DNA of 64,000 nucleotides from Thiothrix winogradskyi (GCF_021650935.1 NZ_CP091244.1:1860001-1924000), one strand, 5' to 3'. Counted from the first letter of the stretch, positions 6,439-13,783 are shown. The notes: a model not told the origin generated them from the letters alone. Numbers and translations are program-made.

Positions 6439-8397
6439 TTAGGCAGCGTACTTAATACGGCGGCTTGGGTTAATTAGCCACTCAGGCTTGCCGCAACTGC
6501 TATCCGTGTACTCTGGATTCTTGGTTAAGACCTGCTCTCTTGCTAAGGCATCAAATACAAAAGCAAGGATTGTTCTGCGCTGTGGATTGCTCTTGCCAAT
6601 TGAATGACCTTTTAAAGCCACCGCACACTGACCGTTATCTGTAACGCTGATCCGCTGAACTATGCCCTGATCAATGCCTTTCCAGATGATTTCCAGTGCC
6701 CGATTTTCCATGTCTGACTGGTCATTGTTCGGCTTTTGTTCGCCATGTTGAACCGTGTTGGGAACCATGTTGGTCTGACCGTGTTGAACCATGTCGACAT
6801 GGTTGTCGTGACCGTGTTGAACCATGTCGACATGGTTGGCTACAGGGTCAGAAGGGGGGGGTTGTACGGCTTCGACACGGTTGTCGACACGGGTAGGTTC
6901 GGGCAGTGGCAGGGGGTAAATTGCCTCTGCTTTGCCCAGTGCAGGGGAGTGAATGCCCGTGCCGTCTTTGTGCTGATCAGCAGGGAGCTGTGCCACTGGC
7001 GCTTGCTTATTGTCGGTTTGCACGAAACCGATGGGGCGGGTTACAGGTGTGGGGTCGGGTTGTGGGGCAGGTGGCGCGTCAGTAACCACGGCGCTCATGA
7101 CCGGGGCGCTAGTGTGTAGGGCAGGGGCTGATTGTTTGGCTTGTTGGGCTAGTGCTTGCATTTCGTCGCGCTCCTTTTTCAGTTCGTTGTAAATCCATGC
7201 GCCGTATTTTTCATAGTCGCTGTATTCCAACTGATGGGTTTTTGACAAACGGCTTAATTCAACTTTTGCCGCGCTTTTAATGTGATTCTGGGTTAATGGC
7301 AATGCGCCGCTATTAACCATGCTGGTGATGACTTTATAACAGTGTCTGCCAATTTCGTTATGACTCATAAAGGGCAGGGCAGGCGCTTGCTCTTGTTGCT
7401 TTTCCGCTTGTTGCTTTGCGGCGTGTTCCGCTTCGCGCTCCGCTTTGACGGCGTAATCAACTGGCAGCCCGATTGATTCATCATATTGTTGCTCAGCAAC
7501 GGGAGAGGGTTTAATTGAATGGTTTGATGTCGCGTCTAATTGTTCACGAATGCTCAATATTTCTTTGCCGTTAAAACGGATGGTCATTTCAAGCACGATA
7601 GTTGCAAGCAAGTAGATAACAAAACCGCTCCAGACGTTGATTTTTTCAGTGACGCCGAATAAACCTAGGATTTGCCCGATGATTTGAATAATCCAACTGG
7701 CTTCCGCTGTTTCCGTGCCGTCAGTGTTTTTGGCGTTGGACTCCCCAGAGGAGCGTGACTTGGTGGCGGCATCGTATTTATTCTTAGCGTTGATCTTTTC
7801 ATTGTAAGAGGCCTTCAGCTCTTCGACTTGCGTCTTGTAGTGTGAATAGCTTTTCCAGCCTTTGGAAATGACCGCAGCAACCGTACTGCCGGATGGCTGA
7901 CCATCGGCTTTCATAGCAGGGGATTGGAGCAGGGCATTTACCTTGGCGTCACGCTCTTTTTCAAGTGCGGCAACATCGAACGCGGCGGCATACGCGAATT
8001 CACGCGCTTGAGCATCCGCCTGCTTAATGTTCTCCAGGCTGGTGTTGAACAGACTGCTGTTCGCCATCTTTTCTTCGGTCGCCCCTTGTTCCGAGTGCAT
8101 GTGTGTCCCAACCCCGGTAATGATTGAAAACGCCACAAAAGTCATGAAGAACTTATTCGAGTGTCCTTTTTTGGCTGCCATGAGTTTGGTGAACTCATAA
8201 GTGGCAACAAAGAACAGCCCCAAGACCGCCGCGAAGATTGCGGGGATGTCAAAGCGCGTGAAGCCATGCGTTGGCAGGGATGTCCAATACCATGCTGAAA
8301 ACCCGAAAGCGGATATTGTCGCGAGTTTCATTAGTAGTTGATGATGCGACAGGTCTTCGAGTAGAATCTGACGCGGAGTTTTTTCTTGAATAGTCAT
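6439..8397 (-). CDS. Multi-spanning membrane protein with long cytoplasmic tail
   Basis: A 652-residue protein of unknown family. Three hydrophobic segments occupy roughly residues 20-120 (LATISAFGFSAWYW, IFAAVLGLFFVATYEF, FMTFVAFSIITGVG), a charged coiled-coil-like stretch spans about 125-220, and a last helix (WSGFVIYLLATIVLEMTIRF) lies near 260. The C-terminal half is a proline/glutamine-rich linker with an 11-residue repeat containing VDMVQHG, followed by a globular end (about 570-652) that could be a winged helix. It is last in a three-gene minus-strand operon with a cell-wall enzyme. Possible roles are superinfection exclusion or envelope remodelling; neither is shown by sequence. Confidence 0.7.
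   Translation of the reverse strand: MTIQEKTPRQILLEDLSHHQLLMKLATISAFGFSAWYWTSLPTHGFTRFDIPAIFAAVLGLFFVATYEFTKLMAAKKGHSNKFFMTFVAFSIITGVGTHMHSEQGATEEKMANSSLFNTSLENIKQADAQAREFAYAAAFDVAALEKERDAKVNALLQSPAMKADGQPSGSTVAAVISKGWKSYSHYKTQVEELKASYNEKINAKNKYDAATKSRSSGESNAKNTDGTETAEASWIIQIIGQILGLFGVTEKINVWSGFVIYLLATIVLEMTIRFNGKEILSIREQLDATSNHSIKPSPVAEQQYDESIGLPVDYAVKAEREAEHAAKQQAEKQQEQAPALPFMSHNEIGRHCYKVITSMVNSGALPLTQNHIKSAAKVELSRLSKTHQLEYSDYEKYGAWIYNELKKERDEMQALAQQAKQSAPALHTSAPVMSAVVTDAPPAPQPDPTPVTRPIGFVQTDNKQAPVAQLPADQHKDGTGIHSPALGKAEAIYPLPLPEPTRVDNRVEAVQPPPSDPVANHVDMVQHGHDNHVDMVQHGQTNMVPNTVQHGEQKPNNDQSDMENRALEIIWKGIDQGIVQRISVTDNGQCAVALKGHSIGKSNPQRRTILAFVFDALAREQVLTKNPEYTDSSCGKPEWLINPSRRIKYAA
6776..6838. 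repeat. Tandem 33-bp repeat with 18-bp palindromes
   Basis: Inside the coding region for the Pro/Gln-rich tail, a 30-base unit occurs at 6776-6805 and again at 6809-6838, period 33. Each unit carries the perfect palindrome AACCATGTCGACATGGTT (6787-6804 and 6820-6837). The reading frame is preserved across the repeats (11 codons). Confidence 0.85.
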
Positions 8398-8401
8398 TTA
8401 G

Positions 8402-9532
8402 TTAGCTCCGTAGCTGGTTGTATTTCGCAATTATCTTTGTGACGTAGTTGCGGGTTTCAGGGTAGGGCGGGATGCCGTTGAATCGTTTCACGGCTCCCGG
8501 CCCTGCGTTGTAAGCAGCCAGTGCCAGTTCTACCTTGCCGAATTGTTGGAGCATTTCGGCAAGGTAGGCTGTCCCTAATGTGACGCTGGTTGCTGGATCA
8601 AATAAGTCTGGGTTTTTGATGCCCAAACGCTTAGCGACTTCCAAGCCAGTCGATGGCTTTAGCTGCATCAGCCCGTGGGCTTTGCCGCTGCTTGCATTCG
8701 GGTTGAATGAACTCTCTTTCCACATCACCGCCTGAATCAGCAGGGGGTCAACCCCGTGTTTTTCCGCCGCTGCATTGATCAGGTGTTTGTATGCCATTGC
8801 TCCTATCTTTCGCTGTTGCTTGTCCCGCACTTCATAATGGACGTGGGGTCCAGTAGAGCGCCCGGTATTGCCAACGTAGCCGACAATATCCCCCGCCTTT
8901 ACTTGCTTGCCTGCTTTTATCCCCTGTGCGTAGGCGCTCAGGTGACACATGCGGGTTTCTTGCGTGCCGTGGTCGATAAAGAGGGCGTACCCACACGCCC
9001 CGCGTGCGGCTGCTAGTGTTACCGTGCCGTCGCCCGTTGCTTTCAGTGGCGTGCCGTTGGGTGCGGCGATGTCCACGCCAGCGTGCCAAGCACGAACCTT
9101 GGTGACGGGGTGGGTGCGCCAGCCAATGCCGCTGGTGATGCGCCCTTCGACGGGGTATCCACTGACAATGCTGCGAGATTGCAACGTGCTTGGCGGTGGT
9201 GCGGTCGGGCTGTTTTTGGGTAGCGCATTGCTAACCAGTGCTGCCGCACAGCTCCAGCACATCAGCAAGATGAACATGGTTTGCTTGCTGCTGGCGACGT
9301 AGCCGACCGCTTGGCGTTTTACTGGCTTGTCTAGCCATGACGCTGGGGGTATCTCCTCGGTGACGATGGTGGTGACGATGGCGGGTTGCTGCTTGGCTTC
9401 CCGCCGTTTGGCTGCTAGGCGTTTATCAGCAGCCAGCTTGGCTAGGCGGATTTGCATCCGTACAACGTCAATGTTGCCGTTGTTGAGTGCATCAATCGCG
9501 TTAGCCGTGTGGAGCTGATACTGCTGTCTCAT
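8402..9532 (-). CDS. Membrane-anchored M23 endopeptidase fused to lytic transglycosylase
   Basis: A 376-residue bifunctional peptidoglycan hydrolase. A single membrane helix (MFILLMCWSCAAALVSNALP) lies near residue 85. An M23/LytM peptidase follows with zinc ligands in WHAGVDIAAP and HVHYEV (about 150-235), then a goose-type/SLT transglycosylase with the catalytic Glu in WKESSFNPNA, GLMQL, and the AYNAG motif (about 250-376). M23 enzymes cut peptide cross-bridges and SLTs cut glycan strands. It sits between two membrane proteins in a tight operon, apart from the phage's own endolysin-holin cassette at 25.5-27 kb, so it is unlikely to be the main lysis enzyme. Confidence 0.85.
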   Translation of the reverse strand: MRQQYQLHTANAIDALNNGNIDVVRMQIRLAKLAADKRLAAKRREAKQQPAIVTTIVTEEIPPASWLDKPVKRQAVGYVASSKQTMFILLMCWSCAAALVSNALPKNSPTAPPPSTLQSRSIVSGYPVEGRITSGIGWRTHPVTKVRAWHAGVDIAAPNGTPLKATGDGTVTLAAARGACGYALFIDHGTQETRMCHLSAYAQGIKAGKQVKAGDIVGYVGNTGRSTGPHVHYEVRDKQQRKIGAMAYKHLINAAAEKHGVDPLLIQAVMWKESSFNPNASSGKAHGLMQLKPSTGLEVAKRLGIKNPDLFDPATSVTLGTAYLAEMLQQFGKVELALAAYNAGPGAVKRFNGIPPYPETRNYVTKIIAKYNQLRS

Positions 9533-9533
9533 T

Positions 9534-9785
9534 TCAGCTCCAGCGCCGTGCGTGGTTAGTGACCCATGCCGCCAGGGCAGGGCAGAGGATTAACGCCAAC
9601 AGCCATTGCGCAGTGATGTTGCCGTTCACGCCGTCCATGATGGCAGCAATCAGGCTTAGGCTGATAATCAGAGGGAGCCAGCGTTGCAGCCAGCCGCCAA
9701 TGGCGTGCAGCGCGGCGACTAGTGCAGCCCGACGTTGCGAATGTGCATCATCAATGTGGTATTGCCCGGAGTGTGTTGTTAACAT
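9534..9785 (-). CDS. Small two-helix membrane protein
   Basis: An 83-residue protein with two hydrophobic helices (WLPLIISLSLIAAIMDG and WLLALILCPALAAWV) separated by a short GNITAQ loop and flanked by basic residues. It is first in the minus-strand operon with the M23-SLT protein, whose start follows its stop by one base. Family unknown; the coupling suggests a partner in the same envelope complex. Confidence 0.6.
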   Translation of the reverse strand: MLTTHSGQYHIDDAHSQRRAALVAALHAIGGWLQRWLPLIISLSLIAAIMDGVNGNITAQWLLALILCPALAAWVTNHARRWS

Positions 9786-9840
9786 TGCTGTGTCTCCTGA
9801 CCCGCTTCCGTCGCCAAAACATCGGCGGGTCTGTTGATGG

Positions 9841-9867
9841 AAGCCCCTCCCTGAGGGGCTTTTTTTA
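9841..9867 (+). terminator. Plus-strand rho-independent terminator
   Basis: AAGCCCCTC (9841-9849) and GAGGGGCTT (9853-9861) form a 9-bp stem with a 3-base loop and seven T on the plus strand. Both flanking genes are on the minus strand, so the transcript it stops is not explained; it may block antisense reading into the downstream minus-strand gene. Confidence 0.7.
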
Positions 9868-10209
9868 TGCCTTGAGTTCTAAGCTGTAGTCGCGGCAACG
9901 GTCTTTGAGGTATTCGATGGGGTTGCCACCGAAGGTGTTGACGTATTCGCAGAGGCTGTTGAGTAGCTCGAATTCGGGGTCGGACTGATCGCACACCGTT
10001 GATTCAAGCGCATCGTCCAGCTCCATGCGCAACTCGGCGGCTTCCTCCTTTTTGATGATGAGTTGCTCTTCGTAATGCTTGCGGCTGGCGGTCATCTCTT
10101 CGAGCTGTTGCTCCAGTTTGCTGCGGGCGTTGCAAAGCGCTGTCATTTCAAGCGCCATGTTGCTGATGATGGCTTGCAGTTCTTCGCGGGTCATTTCGGT
10201 TAAATTCAT
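9865..10209 (-). CDS. Coiled-coil phage protein, unknown function
   Basis: A 114-residue protein. Residues 1-65 are a continuous charged coiled coil (REELQAIISNMALEMTALCNARSKLEQQLEEM and onwards). The C-terminal part is acidic and ends in a short globular segment (SLCEYVNTFGGNPIEYLKDRCRDYSLELKA). It follows the Fis-like gene on the same strand. No family recognised; its 3' end abuts a plus-strand terminator. Confidence 0.65.
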   Translation of the reverse strand: MNLTEMTREELQAIISNMALEMTALCNARSKLEQQLEEMTASRKHYEEQLIIKKEEAAELRMELDDALESTVCDQSDPEFELLNSLCEYVNTFGGNPIEYLKDRCRDYSLELKA

Positions 10210-10251
10210 GTTATTGCTCCTGTTTTAAAAAGTTGCCATGTTGAAAAGGGA

Positions 10252-10503
10252 TTAAGATTGAGATTGTTTCCATGTCCGCAGGGTGTTGCGGTTGATGCCG
10301 AGTGAGATGGCGGCTTTGAATTGGTTGCCGTCGTGGGTGGCGATGGCGGTTTCTGCCATTTCGCCGTAGACGGCTTTTTGCACGTCGTACCAGATTCTGC
10401 TGCGACGTGCGTCTTCTGTGCCTTCCATTGGCAGGGTGGCGAGTTCGTCTTGCACGGCGATGCGGACGGCGCGGAGTAGGGCTTGTAGGGATTCTTGGTT
10501 CAT
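10252..10503 (-). CDS. Fis-type HTH phage regulator
   Basis: An 83-residue protein ending in GNQFKAAISLGINRNTLRTWKQ, the Fis-family helix-turn-helix (usual form NQTRAAELLGINRNTLRKKL). The N-terminal part is helical and would supply the dimer interface. The gene reads leftward from a promoter region carrying two copies of the same 14-bp operator that lies between cI and cro, so CI or Cro probably controls it. Confidence 0.7.
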   Translation of the reverse strand: MNQESLQALLRAVRIAVQDELATLPMEGTEDARRSRIWYDVQKAVYGEMAETAIATHDGNQFKAAISLGINRNTLRTWKQSQS

Positions 10504-10770
10504 GTGTCTTCCTTCGTTGTTGCGTTTGTCGGTTGGTTTGGTAACTGCCTTGTTTTGAGGCAGTTGGGATATATTAGGTATAACTAAGTTTATGCGTCAA
10601 GTGAAATAATTAGTTAAACCTAATATTTTTTAGGTGCGGCTTGATTTGTGCGCAAAGCGAACAGGAAACGAACAGGCGGGCGGGCATTCCCTTCGGCTAC
10701 GCTCAGGGAGCGGGTGGGGTGGGCGTAAAAAAACCCGCGTGGGCGGGGTGGTGGAGCGGGGAAGCGGGCG
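10504..10770. promoter_or_regulatory. Promoter region with two CI/Cro-type operators
   Basis: This gene-free stretch carries TTAGGTATAACTAA (10574-10587) and TTAGTTAAACCTAA (10610-10623), both of the TTAG-N6-CTAA form found at the immunity switch, plus a perfect inverted repeat AACTGCCT/AGGCAGTT (10543-10550 and 10558-10565). The remainder (10630-10770) is GC-rich and I see no gene or clear signal in it. Confidence 0.6.
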
Positions 10771-11052
10771 TTATTTGCCGGAGAGGAGTTTTTTGTATTC
10801 GCTGTGCGTGCCTATCCATAGCCACAGGTAGTTGCCGCCGCCTTGGTAACGCGCTAATGCGCGGTAGTCTTGGCTGACCCGTGCCGCCCAATAGGGTGTG
10901 CCGGTTTTGGGTTGGAAGCGGAGGGAATGGTGGTGTGGGTCGGCTTTGAGTAGCTGGTATTGTTTTTTGGCAAGCTGTTGGATGGCTTCTGGCAAGGCGT
11001 TGTAGTGCCGCCAGAAGCCGGGTGGGGCGTAATGGGTTAGATCGGCTGGCAT
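10771..11052 (-). CDS. RelE/ParE-superfamily toxin
   Basis: A 93-residue protein with the RelE-like layout: an N-terminal helix pair (FWRHYNALPEAIQQLAKKQYQLL), then HSLRFQPKTGTPYWAARVSQDYRALARYQ, a beta sheet carrying the basic residues that cut ribosome-bound mRNA in RelE relatives, and a closing IGTHSEYKKLL. It overlaps the 3' end of the upstream antitoxin gene by 16 bases, giving antitoxin-toxin order. RelE and ParE subfamilies cannot be separated by eye, so the target may be mRNA or gyrase. Confidence 0.75.
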   Translation of the reverse strand: MPADLTHYAPPGFWRHYNALPEAIQQLAKKQYQLLKADPHHHSLRFQPKTGTPYWAARVSQDYRALARYQGGGNYLWLWIGTHSEYKKLLSGK

Positions 11053-11267
11053 TGGCCCGACTCATACGCTTGGATGTCGGCGGCAAAGAGTGCATCCAGC
11101 TTGCCGCTTTCGGCGTCGGCTTGGATTTGCTTATCCCATGCGTCGTCTAGGGTTTTTTGGTGTTTAAGGTTGAGGAATTCCATGAAGTCGAGAACTTCAC
11201 GCGCTATGTCTTCGGGTAGCAGTCGCGCCCGGTCTGCCAGAATTTCTGCTGTTGTCATCATGCCCAT
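11037..11267 (-). CDS. Antitoxin partner of the RelE-type toxin
   Basis: A 76-residue protein: an N-terminal helical segment (TTAEILADRARLLPEDIAREVLDFMEFLNLK), a linker, and an acidic C-terminus (DAESGKLDALFAADIQAYESG) that would wrap the toxin. The N-terminal ILADRARLLPED-x-x-EVLDF pattern is that of DUF2281-like antitoxins. ATG 11267 is chosen for the GGGAG site; the open frame continues upstream through the promoter. It overlaps the toxin start. Confidence 0.7.
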   Translation of the reverse strand: MGMMTTAEILADRARLLPEDIAREVLDFMEFLNLKHQKTLDDAWDKQIQADAESGKLDALFAADIQAYESGQCQPI

Positions 11268-11285
11268 ATCGTTTCTCCCGTAACT

Positions 11286-11330
11286 CACTGGGGGTAGTAT
11301 AGCAACTGCCTCTTTATGAGTCAGTAGGTG
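11286..11330 (-). promoter_or_regulatory. Promoter of the RelE-type module
   Basis: On the minus strand, CTGACT and TATACT are spaced like -35 and -10 boxes (about 17 bases), with a GAGGCAGT segment between them. The same TGCCT/AGGCA arm set and a GCTAYACT -10 region precede hicBA at 3813-3840, so the two toxin modules have look-alike promoters. Confidence 0.5.
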
Positions 11331-11374
11331 GGCAATATTGGGGCGGCGCTTCCCAATTTGGTATGCTTGGCGCT

Positions 11375-11671
11375 TCAGTGATTCTCTTCTGGAAAAACCC
11401 ACGATGGCTCTTGATCGAAAAACAGAATACGCACAGCTACGCCTTGGCTTTGTAGAGCGATGTATAGTTGAACGAACGTATCTAGCCCGTGGGTTACGTC
11501 GACTTGGTAAAGAGCTTCGTTCAGCATGGTACAATTTTTGGCATTACACTGTTGTAATGCACTTTTTACCGTTCGTGCGATGTTTTGCAATCTCAATATA
11601 TCTGCTGGTTGCCCAGCGGTTGCGGCTTCCACTGCCATCAAAAGATGCGTGGGGCGTAGATTATTTGCCAT
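11375..11671 (-). CDS. Unknown protein co-transcribed with the repressor
   Basis: A 98-residue protein (MANNLRPTHLLMAVEAATAG to FFDQEPSWVFPEENH) with a GGGAG site eight bases before its ATG. It starts 23 bases after the cI-like stop on the same strand, so lysogens should express it with the repressor. Alternating helices and a short hydrophobic strand (FVQLYIALQSQGVAVRILFF) suggest a compact alpha/beta fold. No family recognised; candidate lysogenic conversion or exclusion factor by position only. Confidence 0.6.
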   Translation of the reverse strand: MANNLRPTHLLMAVEAATAGQPADILRLQNIARTVKSALQQCNAKNCTMLNEALYQVDVTHGLDTFVQLYIALQSQGVAVRILFFDQEPSWVFPEENH

Positions 11672-11694
11672 AAGGCTTCTCCCTGGTTGTGGTG

Positions 11695-12111
11695 TTACTT
11701 TTTCCCCATGACCTTGCTCAATTCTTCCCAGGCTATTTTGTTTTGCTGTTTCTGAGCTTCAAGAGTCTGCACGATTTCGGTTTTTTGCTTATCCGTTAGC
11801 CCTCGGAATAGCTCTAGCAGCGCTATCTCTTGTGGTGACGACGGTGATTCGTCATTGCTTGCCTGATCGGGCGGGGAGGGGTGTTCAAGTGGTGCTAGGT
11901 TGCCGCCATCCCTTCCGGTAAGTAGCCATTCTGGGGATACGCCCAATACGCGAGATAGGCGCATTAGATTTTCACCCTCAATGCTTTTTATTTTTCCACT
12001 TTCCCAGTCAGAAACGGTTGGGGCGGACACACCAACGCGCCGCGAAATCTCTATTTTCTTTAGATTGGCGGCGATTCGTGCTTTTTTTATTCGATCTGCG
12101 ATTCTTTCCAT
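11695..12111 (-). CDS. CI-like XRE-family phage repressor
   Basis: A 138-residue repressor. Residues 1-65 are an XRE helix-turn-helix (RIKKARIAANLKKIEISRRVGVSAPTVSDWESGKI, LSRVLGVSPEWLLTG). A Pro/Ser linker leads to a C-terminal helical region (EIALLELFRGLTDKQKTEIVQTL). It lacks the S24 autopeptidase domain of lambda CI, so RecA-driven self-cleavage is not expected and induction must work otherwise. It diverges from a Cro-like gene over three TTAG-N6-CTAA sites, one of which overlaps its own start codon. Confidence 0.85.
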   Translation of the reverse strand: MERIADRIKKARIAANLKKIEISRRVGVSAPTVSDWESGKIKSIEGENLMRLSRVLGVSPEWLLTGRDGGNLAPLEHPSPPDQASNDESPSSPQEIALLELFRGLTDKQKTEIVQTLEAQKQQNKIAWEELSKVMGKK

Positions 12112-12181
12112 TAGGCAATCCTAACAGTATAAATTTTAGTTGTGCCTTGACTTTTAAACTTAGGTGTAACTAATATTAGGA
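12111..12181. promoter_or_regulatory. CI-Cro operator region
   Basis: Three evenly spaced 14-bp sites share a TTAG-N6-CTAA frame: TTAGGCAATCCTAA (12111-12124, over the cI start), a degenerate TTAGTTGTGCCTTG (12136-12149), and TTAGGTGTAACTAA (12160-12173, just before cro). The centre-to-centre spacing is 25 and 24 bases. A half-site TTAGG follows at 12176. This matches the three-operator plan of lambdoid switches. Confidence 0.7.
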
Positions 12182-12445
12182 ATGGAAGCACAACAGGTCA
12201 TCGAAAAATTAGGCGGAACGATTGCGGCAGCACGAATTCTTGGTGTCAAGCCGCCATCCGTAAGCGAATGGAAGAAGAATAATTCCATTCCAGCGTTGCG
12301 TATCTTTCAGTTGCGCGTCTTGCGCCCCGATCTGTTCAGTCCTAGCACTACTAGCGGTACGCCTGCTTTGGTGCAAGCGCCAGCGGTTGACGATCAGCGG
12401 TCTTTGGTGGCTGATGGTCGGGCGGCGGAAGAGGTGAGGGCATGA
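12182..12445 (+). CDS. Cro-like YdaS-type regulator
   Basis: An 87-residue protein with an N-terminal Cro/YdaS helix-turn-helix (QQVIEKLGGTIAAARILGVKPPSVSEWKKNNSIPALRIFQLRVLRPDLF) and a flexible Pro/Ala tail. YdaS-type proteins serve as Cro in many prophages, opposing CI at shared operators. Its ATG follows the operator TTAGGTGTAACTAA by eight bases. Its stop overlaps the next ATG (ATGA), so it leads the early rightward operon. Confidence 0.8.
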   Translation: MEAQQVIEKLGGTIAAARILGVKPPSVSEWKKNNSIPALRIFQLRVLRPDLFSPSTTSGTPALVQAPAVDDQRSLVADGRAAEEVRA

Positions 12446-12573
12446 CTGCTACACCACCATGCTGGTCGTTTGAGTGCTTTGTGTTTGTGCTGTTGGTGCT
12501 GGGGTTTCTGGCAGTGACGGCGGTTGTGGGTTTGATAGTCGTGGGTTTGCTGCGACTGTGGGATGGGATTTGA
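12442..12573 (+). CDS. Single-span membrane protein, 43 residues
   Basis: ATG 12442 overlaps the cro stop. After MTATPPCWSFEC comes a very hydrophobic stretch of about 27 residues (FVFVLLVLGFLAVTAVVGLI and onwards), then LRLWDGI. The stop TGA overlaps the next ATG. Coupled on both sides, it is probably translated; function unknown. Confidence 0.6.
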   Translation: MTATPPCWSFECFVFVLLVLGFLAVTAVVGLIVVGLLRLWDGI

Positions 12574-12887
12574 TGGACAGGAAGACCGCAATGAATGAAG
12601 TTCTTAATCGTGGGTTGGGCGTGGAATATTCCGCATCGAAGCATGAAAAAGAGCGTGAAGATTTTTTGTTGGCGGGTCGCCTGCTGGAACAAGCCAGCAG
12701 ACAGTTTCCTAAGGATTTAGCGGCTGATGCGCAGCAAATTGCTAAGGCTGTGGTTGCGCTTCGGAGCGGTCTTGAGCAACAGCATCAAGAATCACGCGGT
12801 AAACAGTCGCAATATTTTGTGCTTGTTCCAGTGACTTTGCTGAATCAGTCGTCTGGAGAGGATGGGAGTTGCCCAGAAGGGCAATGA
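12573..12887 (+). CDS. Early phage protein of unknown function
   Basis: A 104-residue frame from ATG 12573, coupled to the membrane peptide upstream. Residues 1-65 look structured (KHEKEREDFLLAGRLLEQASRQFPKDLAADAQQIAKAVVALRSGLE); the last 35 residues are low in regular pattern. The 3' 146 bases overlap a convincing minus-strand gene, so the real protein may be conserved only in its first two thirds. Confidence 0.55.
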   Translation: MDRKTAMNEVLNRGLGVEYSASKHEKEREDFLLAGRLLEQASRQFPKDLAADAQQIAKAVVALRSGLEQQHQESRGKQSQYFVLVPVTLLNQSSGEDGSCPEGQ

Positions 12888-12927
12888 GGATGTCGGCAGC
12901 AATCTGCTTGTCGGTGTTGGTAGGCAT
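12742..12927 (-). CDS. Small helical protein antisense to the early operon
   Basis: ATG 12927 has an AAAGGAAA site. The 61-residue product (MPTNTDKQIAADILIALLGN, then SLEQAQNIATVYRVILDAV) has well-formed amphipathic helices, unlike a random shadow frame. It lies opposite the end of the 104-residue early gene. Translation of both would need regulation by antisense transcription; which is dominant is unknown. Confidence 0.5.
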   Translation of the reverse strand: MPTNTDKQIAADILIALLGNSHPLQTTDSAKSLEQAQNIATVYRVILDAVAQDRSEAQPQP

Positions 12928-13342
12928 AGCGTTTCCTTTCGGTTGGGGTTGTTGAAGTAAGAACCGCCATTCTAGCCGAAAAAATCCTGTAGCTGGGCAG
13001 GGGAATAAAGCCAGCGGGAACACTCACCCCAAGTAGAGGGCGACTTCCGACATTAGCCCGCCGGAAGCAGACGTTAAGGGAGATGTGCAGGATGCTGCAC
13101 CGTCCAGCCGGAATCCCTTGTTGGTACATGATGTTTTGATGGACTTCCCTGACCTCTGGGAATAAGCCCGACACTCACCCCAGCGGATACGCAAATAACG
13201 GGGGAGTCCTTCAAAGCAGAATGCTGATAAGTGCCAGAGTTTTAATCCCTTTTGAGCAGGGTGTAACGCTGGGTTTTTGATAGGCAAAAAAAATCCCACT
13301 CAAACGGTATTGCAAGTACCTCGTGGGATTGGAAATATCTAC
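12928..13342. other. Gene-free region with hairpins
   Basis: I see no convincing frame here. The stretch has small stem candidates (TTCCG with CGGAA around 13046-13068, TGCAG with CTGCA near 13085) and two CACTCACCCCA copies. Its end holds the strongest element: AATCCCAC (13292-13299) with GTGGGATT (13323-13330), an inner GGTA/TACC stem, and on the minus strand a run of nine T immediately after. That fits a minus-strand terminator, and on the plus strand a leader hairpin next to the ribosome site of the gene at 13343. Confidence 0.5.
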
Positions 13343-13783
13343 ATGCAAAGTATACAACAAAACGACCTGAAACCCAATCAAATCAACGCATCCAGCCCGA
13401 TAAGCGGCGGTGATTGTCAGCCGAAAGGCTACCGTTTGGCGCATATGCAGTTGACCACCAAGCGGGTTGATTGCAACGGCGTGACCGCCACCTATGTGAA
13501 ACCGACCCTGTGCTTGATCATCAATGGCGAGATTCGCCGCGTGAGCGATTGGGCGGCACTGCACGGCGTTAATGCGCATACGTTGCGGAGCAGGGCAGAG
13601 CGCGGCTTTCCGCTGGATGAGTTGTTTGTGCCGCCCCACCAGCGCCCCACCAAAGTTAACCCCAAAGCGCAAGCCAAGCGTGACCAAGCCGCCGCCGAAC
13701 AAGCTAAGCGCGACACTGAGCGCCGCCGGTTTTCGCGGCTGTTGGATCGGATGTTTGCGCCTTGTGTGCGGGGTGGGGTATGA
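13343..13783 (+). CDS. Phage DNA-binding protein with AP2/HTH-like segment
   Basis: A 146-residue protein. The segment VDCNGVTATYVKPTLCLIIN then GEIRRVSDWAALHGVNAHTLRSRAERGFPLDELFVPP reads as a helix-turn-helix of the type found in phage HNH/AP2-like proteins: a strand, a W-A-x-x-x-G-(V/I) helix, then an R-x-x-x-G-x-(P/S) loop. The C-terminus is a very basic coiled tail (KRDQAAAEQAKRDTERRRFSRLL). ATG 13343 is chosen over an upstream frame that runs through the hairpin. It couples to the next gene. Confidence 0.6.
   Translation: MQSIQQNDLKPNQINASSPISGGDCQPKGYRLAHMQLTTKRVDCNGVTATYVKPTLCLIINGEIRRVSDWAALHGVNAHTLRSRAERGFPLDELFVPPHQRPTKVNPKAQAKRDQAAAEQAKRDTERRRFSRLLDRMFAPCVRGGV

Noticed and set aside
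13024..13299. Minus-strand open frame of 91 codons.
   Set aside because: Composition and repeats look non-coding, it would run across hairpins and has no good ribosome site.
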